Assembly: GCA_021808285.1 (NCBI GenBank)
Contig: JAKBBV010000015.1
Span: 1 to 56,573, forward strand
DNA from: Pseudomonadota bacterium
GTDB lineage: Bacteria; Pseudomonadota; Alphaproteobacteria; Caulobacterales; Caulobacteraceae
Direction: 5' to 3'
Length of the DNA: 56,573 nt
The translations under genes were made by a program, and so were the position numbers. Shown piece by piece: positions 1-8,765 of this stretch; position 1 is the first letter of the stretch; each line of letters opens with the position of its first letter. Under the pieces are notes generated by a model. The model did no database searches, was not told where the DNA came from, and saw only the letters and a list, made by a program, of their open reading frames with translations.

Positions 1-131
1 CGGCGCCCGCTAACCCCGGCGGTGAGCCGCCCGCACGTCCGGGCGCTCCCGGTCCCGCGAATTCGGCTGGCGCTCGCGCCCCTACCCCTAGCCCCACCCC
101 GGTCCCCTTCTAGACACCGCCACGCCACGCC
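1..131. other. Window edge, no gene assigned
   Basis: This GC-rich edge segment lies beyond the stop of the metallopeptidase gene. A stop codon at 11-13 in one plus-strand frame (Gly-Ala-Arg-stop) could be the tail of a gene entering from the left, but three codons are too few to identify it. The open frame that runs from here across the metallopeptidase gene is Pro/Arg-rich and looks like an antisense shadow. Confidence 0.3.
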
Positions 132-878
132 TCACTGTGCCTGCAGCATTCCTCTGAGCTCGGCTCCATGTCGGCGAAGCCAGGATCGAGGCGCCCTCTC
201 GTCCCTGACAAGGGTCCTGACCAGTCGCCAGAATTGAGGGCCGTGGTTCGCCTGCAGCAGGTGAGCGCATTCATGCGCGACCACATAGTCGGCGACGTCA
301 AACGGGGCTAAGGCGAGACGCCAGGAAAGCCTGATTCCGGGATTGCGCCCCGGCCCTCCCGGCGTGCACGAACCCCAGCGGGTTCTGGCGTCCATCAGGC
401 GAAGCGGCGGCGGCTCGCTCAGCCCTAGGGTGCGGCAGTGACTCCGGACGCGGCGTCCAAAGACGGTCAGGGCCTCTGATTTGATCGCTCGCCTCACGAG
501 CAGGGGATCCACGACGCCCGCGCCACAGCCGTGCAGTTCCCAAGCCCCCGCCTCAGCTCTCTGCGCCAGGGCAAGGCGACGCCCATCCGGGATCAACCTC
601 CAGGACTGGCCCAGAACGCTCAGAACGTCATCCTCGCACAAGATCCGGAGCGGGAGAAGTCGGCCAAGCTCACCTAGGATCCACTCGCGGCGGCTCGAAG
701 CGAAGTCCGCAGCCGCTTTGAGATGGCGGGCCGCAGGCGCCACGGCGACCACCTCGCGAGCGACAGGGTCAATCCTCAGAAGGATCCGGCGGGCGCGGCG
801 GTTGACCTTGAGGCGAACCCGCACGCCGCCCCAGGCGATCACATCGCCATCTGTATAGGATGGCCGAAGACGTGACAT
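132..878 (-). CDS. YgjP/DUF45-type zinc metallopeptidase-like protein
   Basis: The 248-residue protein ends with the layout of the YgjP (DUF45) family: a TRWGSC motif at 166-171, the zinc-binding helix HECAH at 202-206, and a likely third ligand at His212 in NHGPQFW. The family is predicted to be zinc-dependent hydrolases related to SprT and minigluzincins, and the physiological substrate is unknown. The N-terminal half is beta-rich and Arg-rich, as usual in the family. The ATG at 878 is the only good start. It is transcribed in the same direction as the PHB depolymerase gene and begins 22 nt after its stop, so the two may be cotranscribed. The family call is solid; the function is not. Confidence 0.85.
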   Translation of the reverse strand: MSRLRPSYTDGDVIAWGGVRVRLKVNRRARRILLRIDPVAREVVAVAPAARHLKAAADFASSRREWILGELGRLLPLRILCEDDVLSVLGQSWRLIPDGRRLALAQRAEAGAWELHGCGAGVVDPLLVRRAIKSEALTVFGRRVRSHCRTLGLSEPPPLRLMDARTRWGSCTPGGPGRNPGIRLSWRLALAPFDVADYVVAHECAHLLQANHGPQFWRLVRTLVRDERAPRSWLRRHGAELRGMLQAQ

Positions 879-899
879 CGACCCTCGTTCCGATCCCTG

Positions 900-2150
900 T
901 TAGACGAGCGTCTCGACGCGGTGCACGAAATCACGAATGCGCGGGTAGATCTCGGTCACGAAGCGTCGTCCGTTGAACACTCCGTAGTGGCCAACTCCGG
1001 GTTGGACATAAAGGTCACGGCGATCCTCGGCGAGGCGAGAGCAAAGACTGTGTGCCGCCTGGGTCTGGCCAACACCGCTGATGTCGTCCTTTTCGCCCTC
1101 CACAGTCATAAGAGCGACGTCCGTCAAGGCGCTCAAATCCACTCGGTGCCCCCGATGCCGAAACTCGCCCTTGGGGAGCAGGTGGCGCTGAAACACCTGA
1201 TCGATTGTCTCAAGGTAGAACTCCTCGGTCAGGTCGAGGACGCTGAGATACTCATCATAAAACTCCCGGTGCCGATCAGCGGAATCGCCATCGCCTGCGA
1301 CGAGGTTGTCGAAATAGCGCCTATGGGCCTCCTGATGCGCATCCGCATTCATGGACATGAAACTGTAGAGCTGCACAAAACCCGGATACACCCGGCGCAT
1401 CGCTCCCAGCCACGGCCAGGGAACCGTATCGATCATCTGGGTCTCGAACCAAGCGAAGGGTCGAGCTTCCGCCAGCGAGTTCACAGCTGTAGGCGCCAGC
1501 CGCGCATCAATGGGAGAGCCCATGAGGGTCACGCTGGCCGGCCGGGAGGGGTGCGCCTCTTCGGCCATGATCGCCGCCTGAGCCAGAACCGGGGGACCCG
1601 GTTGACAGACCGCAACAACATGCGCGCGCCGTCCGATATGGACCAGGATATCCCGCACGACATCCACATAATCGGCCAAGCCGAATCTTCCGTGGGTGAT
1701 CGGCACGTCCCGCGCGTTCGCCCAATCGGTGATGTAGACGTCAAAATCCTCTAGGAAGGCGCGAACCGTGCCGCGCAGCAGCGTGGCGTAATGCCCCGAC
1801 AAGGGTGCGACGATGATAAGCGGCGGCGCATCTGTCGTCTTGCCCAGAGATTCAAGATCCTCAGGGTTGCGGGAAAACCGTCGGAGCTTCACCCAGGGTG
1901 TGCTCCAAGGCGTATCGCAAATCACTCTGACCGGGGCGCCGTCCACTTCGACGGTGTCGATCCGCCAAGCCGGCTTGCCATAGCGACGCGTGAGACTCGC
2001 CACCACGTCCGCCGAGGCGAACATCGTCCGGCCCAGATCCGTCTCGCCCGCTGGATTGAGCGGAGAGCGCCAGAAAGCTCGCGCGGCCCGGGCCGTGAAC
2101 TGGATCGGTGCGGCCAGACCATAGGCCGCCTCGTGGAGGGCGTAGAGCAT
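900..2150 (-). CDS. phaZ: Intracellular polyhydroxybutyrate depolymerase
   Basis: An alpha/beta hydrolase of about 416 residues that hydrolyses stored PHB in the cytoplasm. It starts MLYALHEAAYG, the usual family N-terminus. The motif VCQPGPP puts a cysteine nucleophile at about residue 182, which matches the PhaZ1 class, where Cys replaces Ser. A His in VGHYGVFNGRRF near the end fits the catalytic histidine. I placed the start at the ATG at 2150 rather than the TTG at 2198, because GGAG lies five bases upstream and the extra 16 residues do not resemble the family. It lies downstream of the SCO1 gene on the same strand. With acetyl-CoA synthetase elsewhere in the window it suggests a carbon-storage lifestyle. 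Confidence 0.93.
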   Translation of the reverse strand: MLYALHEAAYGLAAPIQFTARAARAFWRSPLNPAGETDLGRTMFASADVVASLTRRYGKPAWRIDTVEVDGAPVRVICDTPWSTPWVKLRRFSRNPEDLESLGKTTDAPPLIIVAPLSGHYATLLRGTVRAFLEDFDVYITDWANARDVPITHGRFGLADYVDVVRDILVHIGRRAHVVAVCQPGPPVLAQAAIMAEEAHPSRPASVTLMGSPIDARLAPTAVNSLAEARPFAWFETQMIDTVPWPWLGAMRRVYPGFVQLYSFMSMNADAHQEAHRRYFDNLVAGDGDSADRHREFYDEYLSVLDLTEEFYLETIDQVFQRHLLPKGEFRHRGHRVDLSALTDVALMTVEGEKDDISGVGQTQAAHSLCSRLAEDRRDLYVQPGVGHYGVFNGRRFVTEIYPRIRDFVHRVETLV

Positions 2151-2221
2151 CCCGTCTCCATTGAGTCCGGGATCGTCATGGAGGAGGTTGCCCGGCAAGT
2201 CCAGAGAAAGCGCCGCAGGGC

Positions 2222-2845
2222 TTAGGTTTGCCCGGCCATGGCGTCATCGATCTCACGGGCGATGTCAGCGGGGGGCTTGGTCACGTCAAGAGGCGCCACG
2301 AAGGCTCCATCGGGGTTCATCAGATAGACCACAGCGGTGTGATCAATCACATAGGAGCCGCCCTGAGGAACTTTCTGGTAGTAGACGTGATAGGCCTTGG
2401 CGACCTTCGTGATCTGACTTGGCGTCCCGGTCAGTCCGATGACGCCCTTGGGAAAGCTGTCCGCTGACAGATATCGCCTCAGCACATTGGCGGTGTCGCG
2501 CTCAGGGTCCACGGTGATGAAGATCACCTGAAAGGCCTTCGCATTCGCGGGGCTGAGGTCCTGCACCGCTCCGCCTAGCGCGGTGAGAGTGGTGGGACAG
2601 ACATCAGGGCAGAAGGTGTAGCCGAAGAAGACCGCCGTCCATTTGCCCTTGAGAAGCGTCTGATTCACCTTGGCTCCCAGGTCCGAGGTCAAGTCAAAGT
2701 CGCCTCCGATCGCCGGATGGCTGGAGATCGTCCGCACGGGTTGAGGACGCCTGGGTTGGAGCGCCAGGACCAGAGCCAGAGCCAGGACGAGTGTCGCCGC
2801 AAGGCCCATCCAGAGCAAACCGCGCCTCACGGCCTGATCTCCCAA
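2222..2845 (-). CDS. SCO1/SenC family copper chaperone
   Basis: A 207-residue thioredoxin-fold protein anchored by one N-terminal membrane helix (about residues 10-30). It carries the copper-binding motif CPDVCP (Cys79 and Cys83) and the third ligand His169 in VIDHT. SCO proteins deliver copper to the CuA site of cytochrome c oxidase in the periplasm and can act in redox signalling. The gene is divergent from regB/regA; senC next to regA/regB is a known arrangement in alphaproteobacteria. It starts one base after the stop of a small upstream reading frame, so translation may be coupled. All key residues are present. Confidence 0.93.
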   Translation of the reverse strand: MGDQAVRRGLLWMGLAATLVLALALVLALQPRRPQPVRTISSHPAIGGDFDLTSDLGAKVNQTLLKGKWTAVFFGYTFCPDVCPTTLTALGGAVQDLSPANAKAFQVIFITVDPERDTANVLRRYLSADSFPKGVIGLTGTPSQITKVAKAYHVYYQKVPQGGSYVIDHTAVVYLMNPDGAFVAPLDVTKPPADIAREIDDAMAGQT

Positions 2846-2846
2846 C

Positions 2847-3029
2847 TCATCGCTCTTCGTCCTTTTCGTCGTCGGGTAAGCGTGCGACCCTGACCTGAGC
2901 GCAACGACCGCACAAAGTCTGGCCGCTCACCTTCTGAGAAACCCCGGAAAAGATGGCTCCAAGAAACCCTCGCGCCGCCCCGAGTCCGAGGCCATTGTCC
3001 CACGACGACTCGGACGCTTTTGAACCCAC
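2847..3029 (-). CDS. Small 60-residue protein upstream of SCO1, function unknown
   Basis: This GTG-started frame encodes 60 residues with a Gly-rich N-terminal half, one CGRC pair near residue 41, and a highly charged tail (PDDEKDEER). A GGAG sequence lies eight bases upstream of the GTG, and the stop is one base from the SCO1 start. Both features suggest a translated gene and coupling. I do not recognise the family. The single CxxC could bind metal or be redox active, which would suit the neighbours, but that is inference. It could also be an untranslated leader of the SCO1 mRNA. Confidence 0.4.
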   Translation of the reverse strand: MGSKASESSWDNGLGLGAARGFLGAIFSGVSQKVSGQTLCGRCAQVRVARLPDDEKDEER

Positions 3030-3127
3030 CCAGTTGTCTCCGAGCGAACTTAAGATTTTTGCGGGTGAGAGTTGAAGCTGCTCTATGGGACCGGGAATCC
3101 AGTGTCTAAGTCGAAACCATAGACGTC

Positions 3128-4498
3128 ATGGCCCTCGCTGAATCGTTTGGCCCCGACAAGGCTCGCCCCACGACGGGGGTTGATACGGCACGTCTTGAAC
3201 CCGTGCAACCTTCGACATCGGCCACTTTGAGATCGACCGACCTCGGGGCCCTGGCGTTCGTCAGGGGCGTGCTCATCGGCATTGAGATTCTGGTGACGCT
3301 GGCGGTCAGTGTGGGCCTGAATTGGCCGATCAACGTGGCGATCTGCACGGCCCTCGTCCTGGTCTCGCTTGCCGTCGAGGGGCTGCTTGTGACGGCGCGG
3401 AATCACAATAGCCCCCGAGCCACCTTAATTGCCTTCTGGGTCCTGGCGTTTGACATCGTCCAGATGTCTGCCCTGCTCTACCTCACGGGAGGCGCCAGCA
3501 ATCCCTTCACTCTCTTGTTGATCGTGCCCCTCACGCTCGCGGGAGGGGCCCTTGAGGGCCGCCACATCGTCGTGCTCTTGCTGATGGCGGCGATCTGCCT
3601 GATTTTGCTGATTGTCGACCCGACGCTCCCGCCCTGGCCGGCGCCCGGACCTCAAGCGAATCGCTTGATCTTCCGCATCGGATTCGGCGCCGCGCTCGCC
3701 ATTGTCAGCGGGTTCGTTGTCGGTGTCGCCGCCTACGCCACGGGCCAATATGCCCGCTTCGAGATGGCCCTGCGGATCACAGAATCGGTGCTCGCCCGGG
3801 AACAGCGTCTGTCGGCGCTCGGCGCACTCGCCGCATCGGCGGCGCATGAACTTGGAACCCCGCTGGCGACGATTTCGGTCGTGGCCCGGGAAATGGCTCT
3901 GGAGGCGCCCGAGGGGTCCTTTCGCGACGACGCGTCTCTGCTGGTCGAGCAGGCTCAGCGCTGCCGCAACATTCTCAAGCGGCTCTCCGAACGCCCCGAA
4001 CAGACAGACGCGATGGTCGAGCGCATATCGCTCCTGAGTCTCATCCGCGAGGTCGTTGCGCCCTATATGAGCGCCTCAGAGGTCCGTGTGGAGGGGGTCG
4101 TCACCGGCACGCCCCACCTCCGTGCGCCCGACCTTTGGCGACGACAGGAAATCCTCCATGCCTTGGCGGCGTTGGTCGAGAACGCCTATGATTTTGCGAA
4201 AGGCGAAATTCTCGTTACCGGCAGGTTTGACGCTGACTTCGTCTCCATAGAGGTCCGGGATGACGGCCCGGGCTTCACGCCGAGCGTCCTTGCTCGGCTT
4301 GGTGAGCCCTATCTGACCAGCCGCCCCGGGGCCGAGGGATCCCGCACCGGCCACGTCGGGATGGGACTAGGGTTCTTCATCTCAAAGACGCTACTGGAAC
4401 GCACCGGCGCCGAGGTCGACTTCCGCAATGGCCCACGATCTGGCGCGATAGTCACCGCCCGTTGGCAACGGGGCCGTATCGAGGCGCGTCAGGCGTGA
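3128..4498 (+). CDS. regB: Redox sensor histidine kinase RegB/PrrB/ActS
   Basis: A 456-residue inner-membrane kinase with about six membrane helices (residues 40-205) and a cytoplasmic kinase core. The quinone-responsive GGASNPF motif is at 121-127. The phosphorylated His240 sits in AAHELGTPLATIS, the RegB form of the H-box. Cys279 in QRCRNIL matches the redox-active cysteine of RegB. The ATP-binding domain has the N-box ENAYDFA, the G1 box RDDGPGF and a complete G2 region. It should phosphorylate RegA in response to quinone-pool and redox state, controlling respiration and energy genes. The ATG at 3128 has no clear ribosome binding site, so the true start could be slightly further in. Confidence 0.95.
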   Translation: MALAESFGPDKARPTTGVDTARLEPVQPSTSATLRSTDLGALAFVRGVLIGIEILVTLAVSVGLNWPINVAICTALVLVSLAVEGLLVTARNHNSPRATLIAFWVLAFDIVQMSALLYLTGGASNPFTLLLIVPLTLAGGALEGRHIVVLLLMAAICLILLIVDPTLPPWPAPGPQANRLIFRIGFGAALAIVSGFVVGVAAYATGQYARFEMALRITESVLAREQRLSALGALAASAAHELGTPLATISVVAREMALEAPEGSFRDDASLLVEQAQRCRNILKRLSERPEQTDAMVERISLLSLIREVVAPYMSASEVRVEGVVTGTPHLRAPDLWRRQEILHALAALVENAYDFAKGEILVTGRFDADFVSIEVRDDGPGFTPSVLARLGEPYLTSRPGAEGSRTGHVGMGLGFFISKTLLERTGAEVDFRNGPRSGAIVTARWQRGRIEARQA

Positions 4499-4561
4499 GA
4501 TCGGGGGGCTGAAATCTGGCCGAGCGGCACACCTACGGAACGAGAGACGGGCAGGGTTCGC

Positions 4562-4641
4562 ACGCCTTGGGGCGTCTTGCGCGGGCGCGGCGCCGCGCGG
4601 CATAGTCAAATGGATCATCGTCCGTCAGAGGGCGTCTGACG
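4562..4641 (+). promoter_or_regulatory. Cluster of three inverted repeats between regB and regA
   Basis: Three inverted repeats follow each other in the 158-bp gap: ACGCC-TTGG-GGCGT at 4562-4575, a perfect 14-bp palindrome GCGCGGCGCCGCGC at 4585-4598, and CGTCAGA-GGGCG-TCTGACG at 4623-4641. The last ends two bases before the GGAG that serves regA (4643-4646). They could fold in the mRNA and tune regA translation or mRNA ends, or be protein-binding sites. There is no T-run, so a simple terminator is unlikely. In GC-rich DNA some palindromes arise by chance. Confidence 0.4.
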
Positions 4642-4656
4642 CGGAGAGTGTCCGTC

Positions 4657-5223
4657 ATGGCGCAGGAACATTCGACCCCGGCCCCGCAGCAGGGGGACAC
4701 GTCCCTGCTCGTGCTCGATGATGACCCCACCTTGAGAAACCGCCTTGGGCGGGCGCTTGAAGCGCGCGGATTCGAGGTCAGGCTCGCAGGCGGCGTGGCC
4801 GAAGCTCTGACTGCAATTGAGGAGTACGCACCCGCGTTCGCAGTCCTCGACCTCCGGCTGGAGGACGGGTCGGGCTTGACAGTGGTGGAAGCTCTGCGCG
4901 AGGCGCGACCGGACGCTCACATCATTATACTGACTGGTTATGGCAACATCGCCACGGCCGTCGCCGCAGTGAAGGCTGGCGCGATCGACTATCTCGCCAA
5001 ACCCGCCGATACGGATGACGTGGTCAAGGCCCTGCTAGCGGCCTCTAGCGGGGCCGCCTCACCCCCGCCGCCGGAAAATCCGATGAGCGCGGATCGTGTC
5101 CGCTGGGAGCATATCCAAAGGGTTTATGAGCTCTGTGATCGCAATGTCTCGGAGACGGCCCGGCGCCTCTCGATGCACCGCCGCACCCTTCAGCGGATTT
5201 TGGTCAAACGGGCGCCGCGATGA
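4657..5223 (+). CDS. regA: Redox response regulator RegA/PrrA/ActR
   Basis: A 188-residue response regulator paired with RegB. The receiver domain has the acidic pocket LVLDDDP, a phospho-accepting Asp at about residue 65 (VLDLRLEDGSG) and a conserved Lys at about 115 (YLAKPAD). After a short proline-rich linker, the C-terminal Fis-type helix-turn-helix ends in SMHRRTLQRIL, which is strongly characteristic of RegA. It acts as a global regulator of respiration and carbon fixation or energy genes in relatives. I prefer the ATG at 4657 to the GTG at 4648, because GGAG at 4643-4646 is too close to the GTG. It overlaps the next gene by four bases. Confidence 0.95.
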   Translation: MAQEHSTPAPQQGDTSLLVLDDDPTLRNRLGRALEARGFEVRLAGGVAEALTAIEEYAPAFAVLDLRLEDGSGLTVVEALREARPDAHIIILTGYGNIATAVAAVKAGAIDYLAKPADTDDVVKALLAASSGAASPPPPENPMSADRVRWEHIQRVYELCDRNVSETARRLSMHRRTLQRILVKRAPR

Positions 5224-6290
5224 GTCCTTCAAGCGGGGGAAGCCTTACCCCTGTAACCTCCGTCTCCCCCCGTCATCGCTTTGATGAGGCTCGTCTCGCC
5301 GGCTACCTGGCTGAGCGTCTGGAGGAGATGCATGGCGATCTGACGGTCCAACAATTCGCGGGTGGGGCCTCAAATCCCACCTTCCTCCTGACCGTCGCTA
5401 GCGCGACGGGCATCAGGCGTTATGTACTGCGGAAGAAGCCGCCTGGCCCCCTGCTGCCCAGCGCCCATCAGATCGAGCGGGAATTCCGGGTGATGGCTGC
5501 GCTGGGACGCGTCGGCATTCCCGTCCCGACGGTCCGGTTGCTGTGCGAGGATCCGGCCGTCATCGGGACCGCCTTCTATGTCATGGACTTTCTTGAGGGC
5601 CGGGTGTTCCGCGACGCGACGCTTCCGGGGCTTTCGGCGTTGGACCGCCGGGCGATCTATGACGAGCTGAACGCCACCCTCGCCAAACTCCATGGCGTAG
5701 ATATCGAAGCGGCGGGGCTGAGCGACTACGGTCGACACGGCGGCTATTTCGAGCGTCAGATCGCGCGCTGGACCAAGCAGTATCGCGGCGCCGAGACAGA
5801 GCCCATCCCGGCCATGGAGCGACTGATCGAGAGTCTCCCGGACCGCATTCCTCCTGGCGACGAGACGACGATCGCGCACGGAGACTATCGCCTCGAAAAC
5901 GTGATGTTCCATACGAGCGAACCACGCCTCATCGCAGTGTTGGACTGGGAGTTGTCGACGCTCGGCCACCCCCTGGCGGACCTGGGTTACAACGCGTTTC
6001 TGTGGCGCTCGGACAGCCCGGGATGGGGGTCCCTGGCCGGGGTCGATTTCGGCGCCAGCGGCATTCCCACCCAAGCCGACTATGTCGCTGCGTATTGCCG
6101 CCGAACCGGACGCGAGGGCATCCCCGACCTTGCATTCTACATCGCCTTTGGCGTCTTCCGACTCGCATCGATCTCCCAGGGGGTCTATCGGCGCGTACTC
6201 GATGGGGTGGCCGCCAGCCCTCGGGAGGCGATGAATGGCGCCCCGCATCTGGCCCAAACGGCGCTCGCCATACTCGAGGAGCGCGCTTGA
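5220..6290 (+). CDS. APH-type phosphotransferase family protein
   Basis: A 356-residue kinase-like protein of the aminoglycoside phosphotransferase superfamily, closest in style to the ACAD10/11-associated group. It shows the nucleotide-loop region FAGGASNPTFLL, the Lys pair in VLRKKPPG, the catalytic loop IAHGDYRLENVMF and the metal-binding motif VLDWELSTLG. It is unlikely to be an antibiotic resistance enzyme. Relatives are linked to acyl-CoA or hydroxy-fatty-acid metabolism, which is family knowledge rather than something visible here. Its start overlaps the regA stop (ATGA), so the genes are translationally coupled, which would tie its expression to the redox regulator operon. Confidence 0.88.
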   Translation: MSPSSGGSLTPVTSVSPRHRFDEARLAGYLAERLEEMHGDLTVQQFAGGASNPTFLLTVASATGIRRYVLRKKPPGPLLPSAHQIEREFRVMAALGRVGIPVPTVRLLCEDPAVIGTAFYVMDFLEGRVFRDATLPGLSALDRRAIYDELNATLAKLHGVDIEAAGLSDYGRHGGYFERQIARWTKQYRGAETEPIPAMERLIESLPDRIPPGDETTIAHGDYRLENVMFHTSEPRLIAVLDWELSTLGHPLADLGYNAFLWRSDSPGWGSLAGVDFGASGIPTQADYVAAYCRRTGREGIPDLAFYIAFGVFRLASISQGVYRRVLDGVAASPREAMNGAPHLAQTALAILEERA

Positions 6291-6313
6291 GGTTCGCCCC
6301 TGATCGCACGTCG

Positions 6314-6805
6314 TCAAGCTGGCGACGTTGCCGGTTCGCCGGGCCCCGCATTGGGCTGACTGTCGCTCTTGCGTCGAAATGGAGCGTCGCCCGGGCCAAC
6401 CGTCATATCGATATCGGAATAGACAGTCTGATCCTCGCCCGACCTATCGGAACCGACCTCTAGAATAACCACATCGACCCCTGAGCGATTGATCAGGTGA
6501 TGCCCATCGGGTCGACCCGCTGGGAAGGCTGCGCAGTCGCCCGCTCTCAGGACCGTCTCTCCGGCCTCCGTCACCAGAGCAGCCTCGCCCGACAGGACGA
6601 TGACGAATTCGTCTTCGTGGCTGTGTCAATGCCTCTGGCTCGACCAGGCGCCGGGGGGCAGGGTGAGCTCATTGACCCCGAACTGGGTCAGACCGCCCGC
6701 CGCGGCCAGCCGGCATCGGGAGCGGTTACGGCAAGGACCGTCGAAGGGGGCCGGGTAGCTCGATCCCCGCCTGACCTCGGCGGCGCTCTTGTCGATCAGG
6801 CTCAT
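6314..6805 (-). pseudogene. Cupin-domain protein interrupted by an in-frame TGA
   Basis: One continuous frame of about 163 codons encodes a single-domain cupin, except for one TGA at 6626-6628. The frame before it (ending WSSQRH) and after it (HSHEDEFVIVLSGEA) joins directly, and the cupin family usually has Trp at this place (RHWHxHEDEF). A single TGG to TGA change explains the break. The metal-binding His and Glu residues downstream are intact. The ATG at 6805 has GGAGG six bases upstream. It may be a recent nonsense mutation, a sequencing error, or a case of readthrough. No other damage is visible, which argues for a recent event. Confidence 0.8.
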
Positions 6806-6855
6806 TTCGCCCTCCAAGCTTGGTTCTTCTACGAGGTTGAGCTTATGGGGACACC

Positions 6856-8031
6856 ATGTTGAACGCCACGTCTCTAGATCCCGTCGCCATGTCGGCGGCG
6901 CTCATCCGCCGCCCCTCTGTGACGCCGGCGGACGCCGGCGCTCTGGATATCCTAGAGTCGGCGCTCGCGAGCCTGGGCTTTTGCTGTCGCCGCATGCCTT
7001 TCGCCGCCATCGATAACCTCTACGCCCGATGGGGAACGACCGGCCCACATCTGTGTTTCGCCGGCCATACGGATGTCGTACCCGCCGGGGCTGAAGGCGA
7101 CTGGAGCGCCCCGCCCTTCGCCGCGGAGATTCGGGATGGCGTCCTCATAGGTCGCGGGGCCGCGGATATGAAAGGCGCCATCGCCGCCTTTGTAGCCGCA
7201 GCGGCGCGGAAGCTCTCGGAAGGCGCCGTGTCCGGTTCGCTATCCCTGATGATTACCGGAGACGAGGAGGGCCTGGCGCTTCACGGCACCAAGGCGATGG
7301 TCGCGACCCTCGTCGCGGAGGGCGAGCGGATCGACCACTGTCTGGTAGGCGAACCCACGTCCCAGACGCGCCTGGGCGACATGATGAAGATCGGCCGGCG
7401 CGGGAGTCTCAATGCTCACCTGATAGTGGAAGGGGTGCAGGGACACGTGGCCTATCCTGATCGCGCGGCCAATCCCGCGCCGATTCTGGTTCACCTGCTC
7501 CACACCCTGATGAAACGACGTCTGGATGAGGGTTTCACCGCCTTTCAACCCTCCAATCTGGAGATCACATCCATCGATATCGGCAACCCGGCGACCAATG
7601 TCATTCCCGCACGGGCGGAGGCGCAGGTGAATATCCGCTTCAACCCGAACCACTCCGGCGCCGACCTAGCGCGCTGGATCGAATCCGAGGCGAAGCGCCT
7701 CGAGGAGGACTTTCGAGGATCAGTGCGGACAGAATTCCATGTCAGCGGCGAGGCCTTTCTCACCGACCCCCGAGGCTCAGGCGGAGCTTTCTTAGACCTT
7801 ATCGAAGAGGTGGTTGCCGCCGAAACAGGTCTGAACCCGGAACGCTCCACTACGGGCGGAACCTCGGATGCGCGTTTCATACGGGACATTTGCCCGGTGG
7901 TGGAATTCGGGCTCGTCGGAGCGAGCATGCACAAGATCGACGAGCAGGCGCCGGTGGAGGATATACTGCGCCTTGAACGCATCTATGCGCGACTGATCGG
8001 TGACTACTTCACCAGATTCTCAGCCGGGTAG
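6856..8031 (+). CDS. dapE: Succinyl-diaminopimelate desuccinylase
   Basis: A 391-residue di-zinc M20 family enzyme that removes succinate from N-succinyl-LL-diaminopimelate in lysine and peptidoglycan precursor synthesis. Visible metal and catalytic motifs: [20 protein letters not shown] (bridging Asp), GDEEG (catalytic Glu), the EPT ligand and the late His in [12 protein letters not shown]. The substrate-related [11 protein letters not shown] motif is characteristic of DapE within the M20 family. Length is typical. The last 28 bases overlap the 3' end of truA on the opposite strand. Confidence 0.95.
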   Translation: MLNATSLDPVAMSAALIRRPSVTPADAGALDILESALASLGFCCRRMPFAAIDNLYARWGTTGPHLCFAGHTDVVPAGAEGDWSAPPFAAEIRDGVLIGRGAADMKGAIAAFVAAAARKLSEGAVSGSLSLMITGDEEGLALHGTKAMVATLVAEGERIDHCLVGEPTSQTRLGDMMKIGRRGSLNAHLIVEGVQGHVAYPDRAANPAPILVHLLHTLMKRRLDEGFTAFQPSNLEITSIDIGNPATNVIPARAEAQVNIRFNPNHSGADLARWIESEAKRLEEDFRGSVRTEFHVSGEAFLTDPRGSGGAFLDLIEEVVAAETGLNPERSTTGGTSDARFIRDICPVVEFGLVGASMHKIDEQAPVEDILRLERIYARLIGDYFTRFSAG

Positions 8032-8762
8032 CGGACACCCGCCAGATACAATCCAGTCGCCGGCGCAACTGGACCGCAAGCCGCCCGCCTTCTGGCGGCG
8101 AGTGCGACGACGAAATCGTCCACGCTCCATCGCCCGCGGCCCACCTCCACTAGCGAACCGGTCATCGAGCGAACCTGACGATGAAGGAAGGATCGGGCCT
8201 CAAAGATCAGCCGCAGCTCTTCGCCGTGGCGGCTCACCTCGGCGGTGTCGAGCGTTTTGACTGCCGTGCGGGCCTGGCAGTGGGCATCTCGAAAAGTCGT
8301 GAAATCATGGCGCCCGACCAAATGCGCAGCGGCGCTCGCCATCCTCTCCGCGTCCAGAGGCGCTCGGAAGGCCCAGACCCGCCCGAAGTCTAGCGTCGCT
8401 GGGGAATCCCTGTTGAGGATGCGATAAACATAACGCCGGGACTGGGCGGAAAACCGCGCATGGAAATCCGGGGCGGCGAGCGAGGCCTCGCGCACGGCCA
8501 CCGGGGCCGGGAGGAGATGAGCGTTGAGGGCGCGCTGGACTGTCCGGGCAGGAAAGTCGCGTTCGAGATCGAAGTGAATCACCTGACCCGTGGCGTGGAC
8601 GCCGGCGTCGGTGCGCCCCGCAGCATGAACGCGAACGATCTCTCCGCTAAAGGCCCCTATCGCCCGTTCGAGGGCGGATTGAACCGTCGGCAAGTCGCCC
8701 TGAGCCTGAAAGCCCGAGAAAGGGCCTCCATCATATTCGATAACGAGCCTGTAGCGCGGCAC
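8004..8762 (-). CDS. truA: tRNA pseudouridine(38-40) synthase
   Basis: A 252-residue enzyme that isomerises uridines 38-40 in the tRNA anticodon arm. The catalytic Asp lies in [17 protein letters not shown], the diagnostic TruA motif, and the N-terminal [12 protein letters not shown] motif is typical. The start is a GTG three bases after the fmt stop, so it is part of a def-fmt-truA run. The C-terminal codons overlap the convergent dapE gene by 28 bases. Confidence 0.96.
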   Translation of the reverse strand: MPRYRLVIEYDGGPFSGFQAQGDLPTVQSALERAIGAFSGEIVRVHAAGRTDAGVHATGQVIHFDLERDFPARTVQRALNAHLLPAPVAVREASLAAPDFHARFSAQSRRYVYRILNRDSPATLDFGRVWAFRAPLDAERMASAAAHLVGRHDFTTFRDAHCQARTAVKTLDTAEVSRHGEELRLIFEARSFLHRQVRSMTGSLVEVGRGRWSVDDFVVALAARRRAACGPVAPATGLYLAGVRYPAENLVK

Positions 8763-8765
8763 GAT

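Noticed and set aside
5370-6317. A 315-codon minus-strand frame across the phosphotransferase gene
   Set aside because: It is antisense to a gene with clear kinase motifs and has no domain of its own.
6626-6628. TGA considered as a selenocysteine or recoded codon
   Set aside because: The family has Trp here, no stem-loop was recognised after it, and TGA is an ordinary stop elsewhere in the window.
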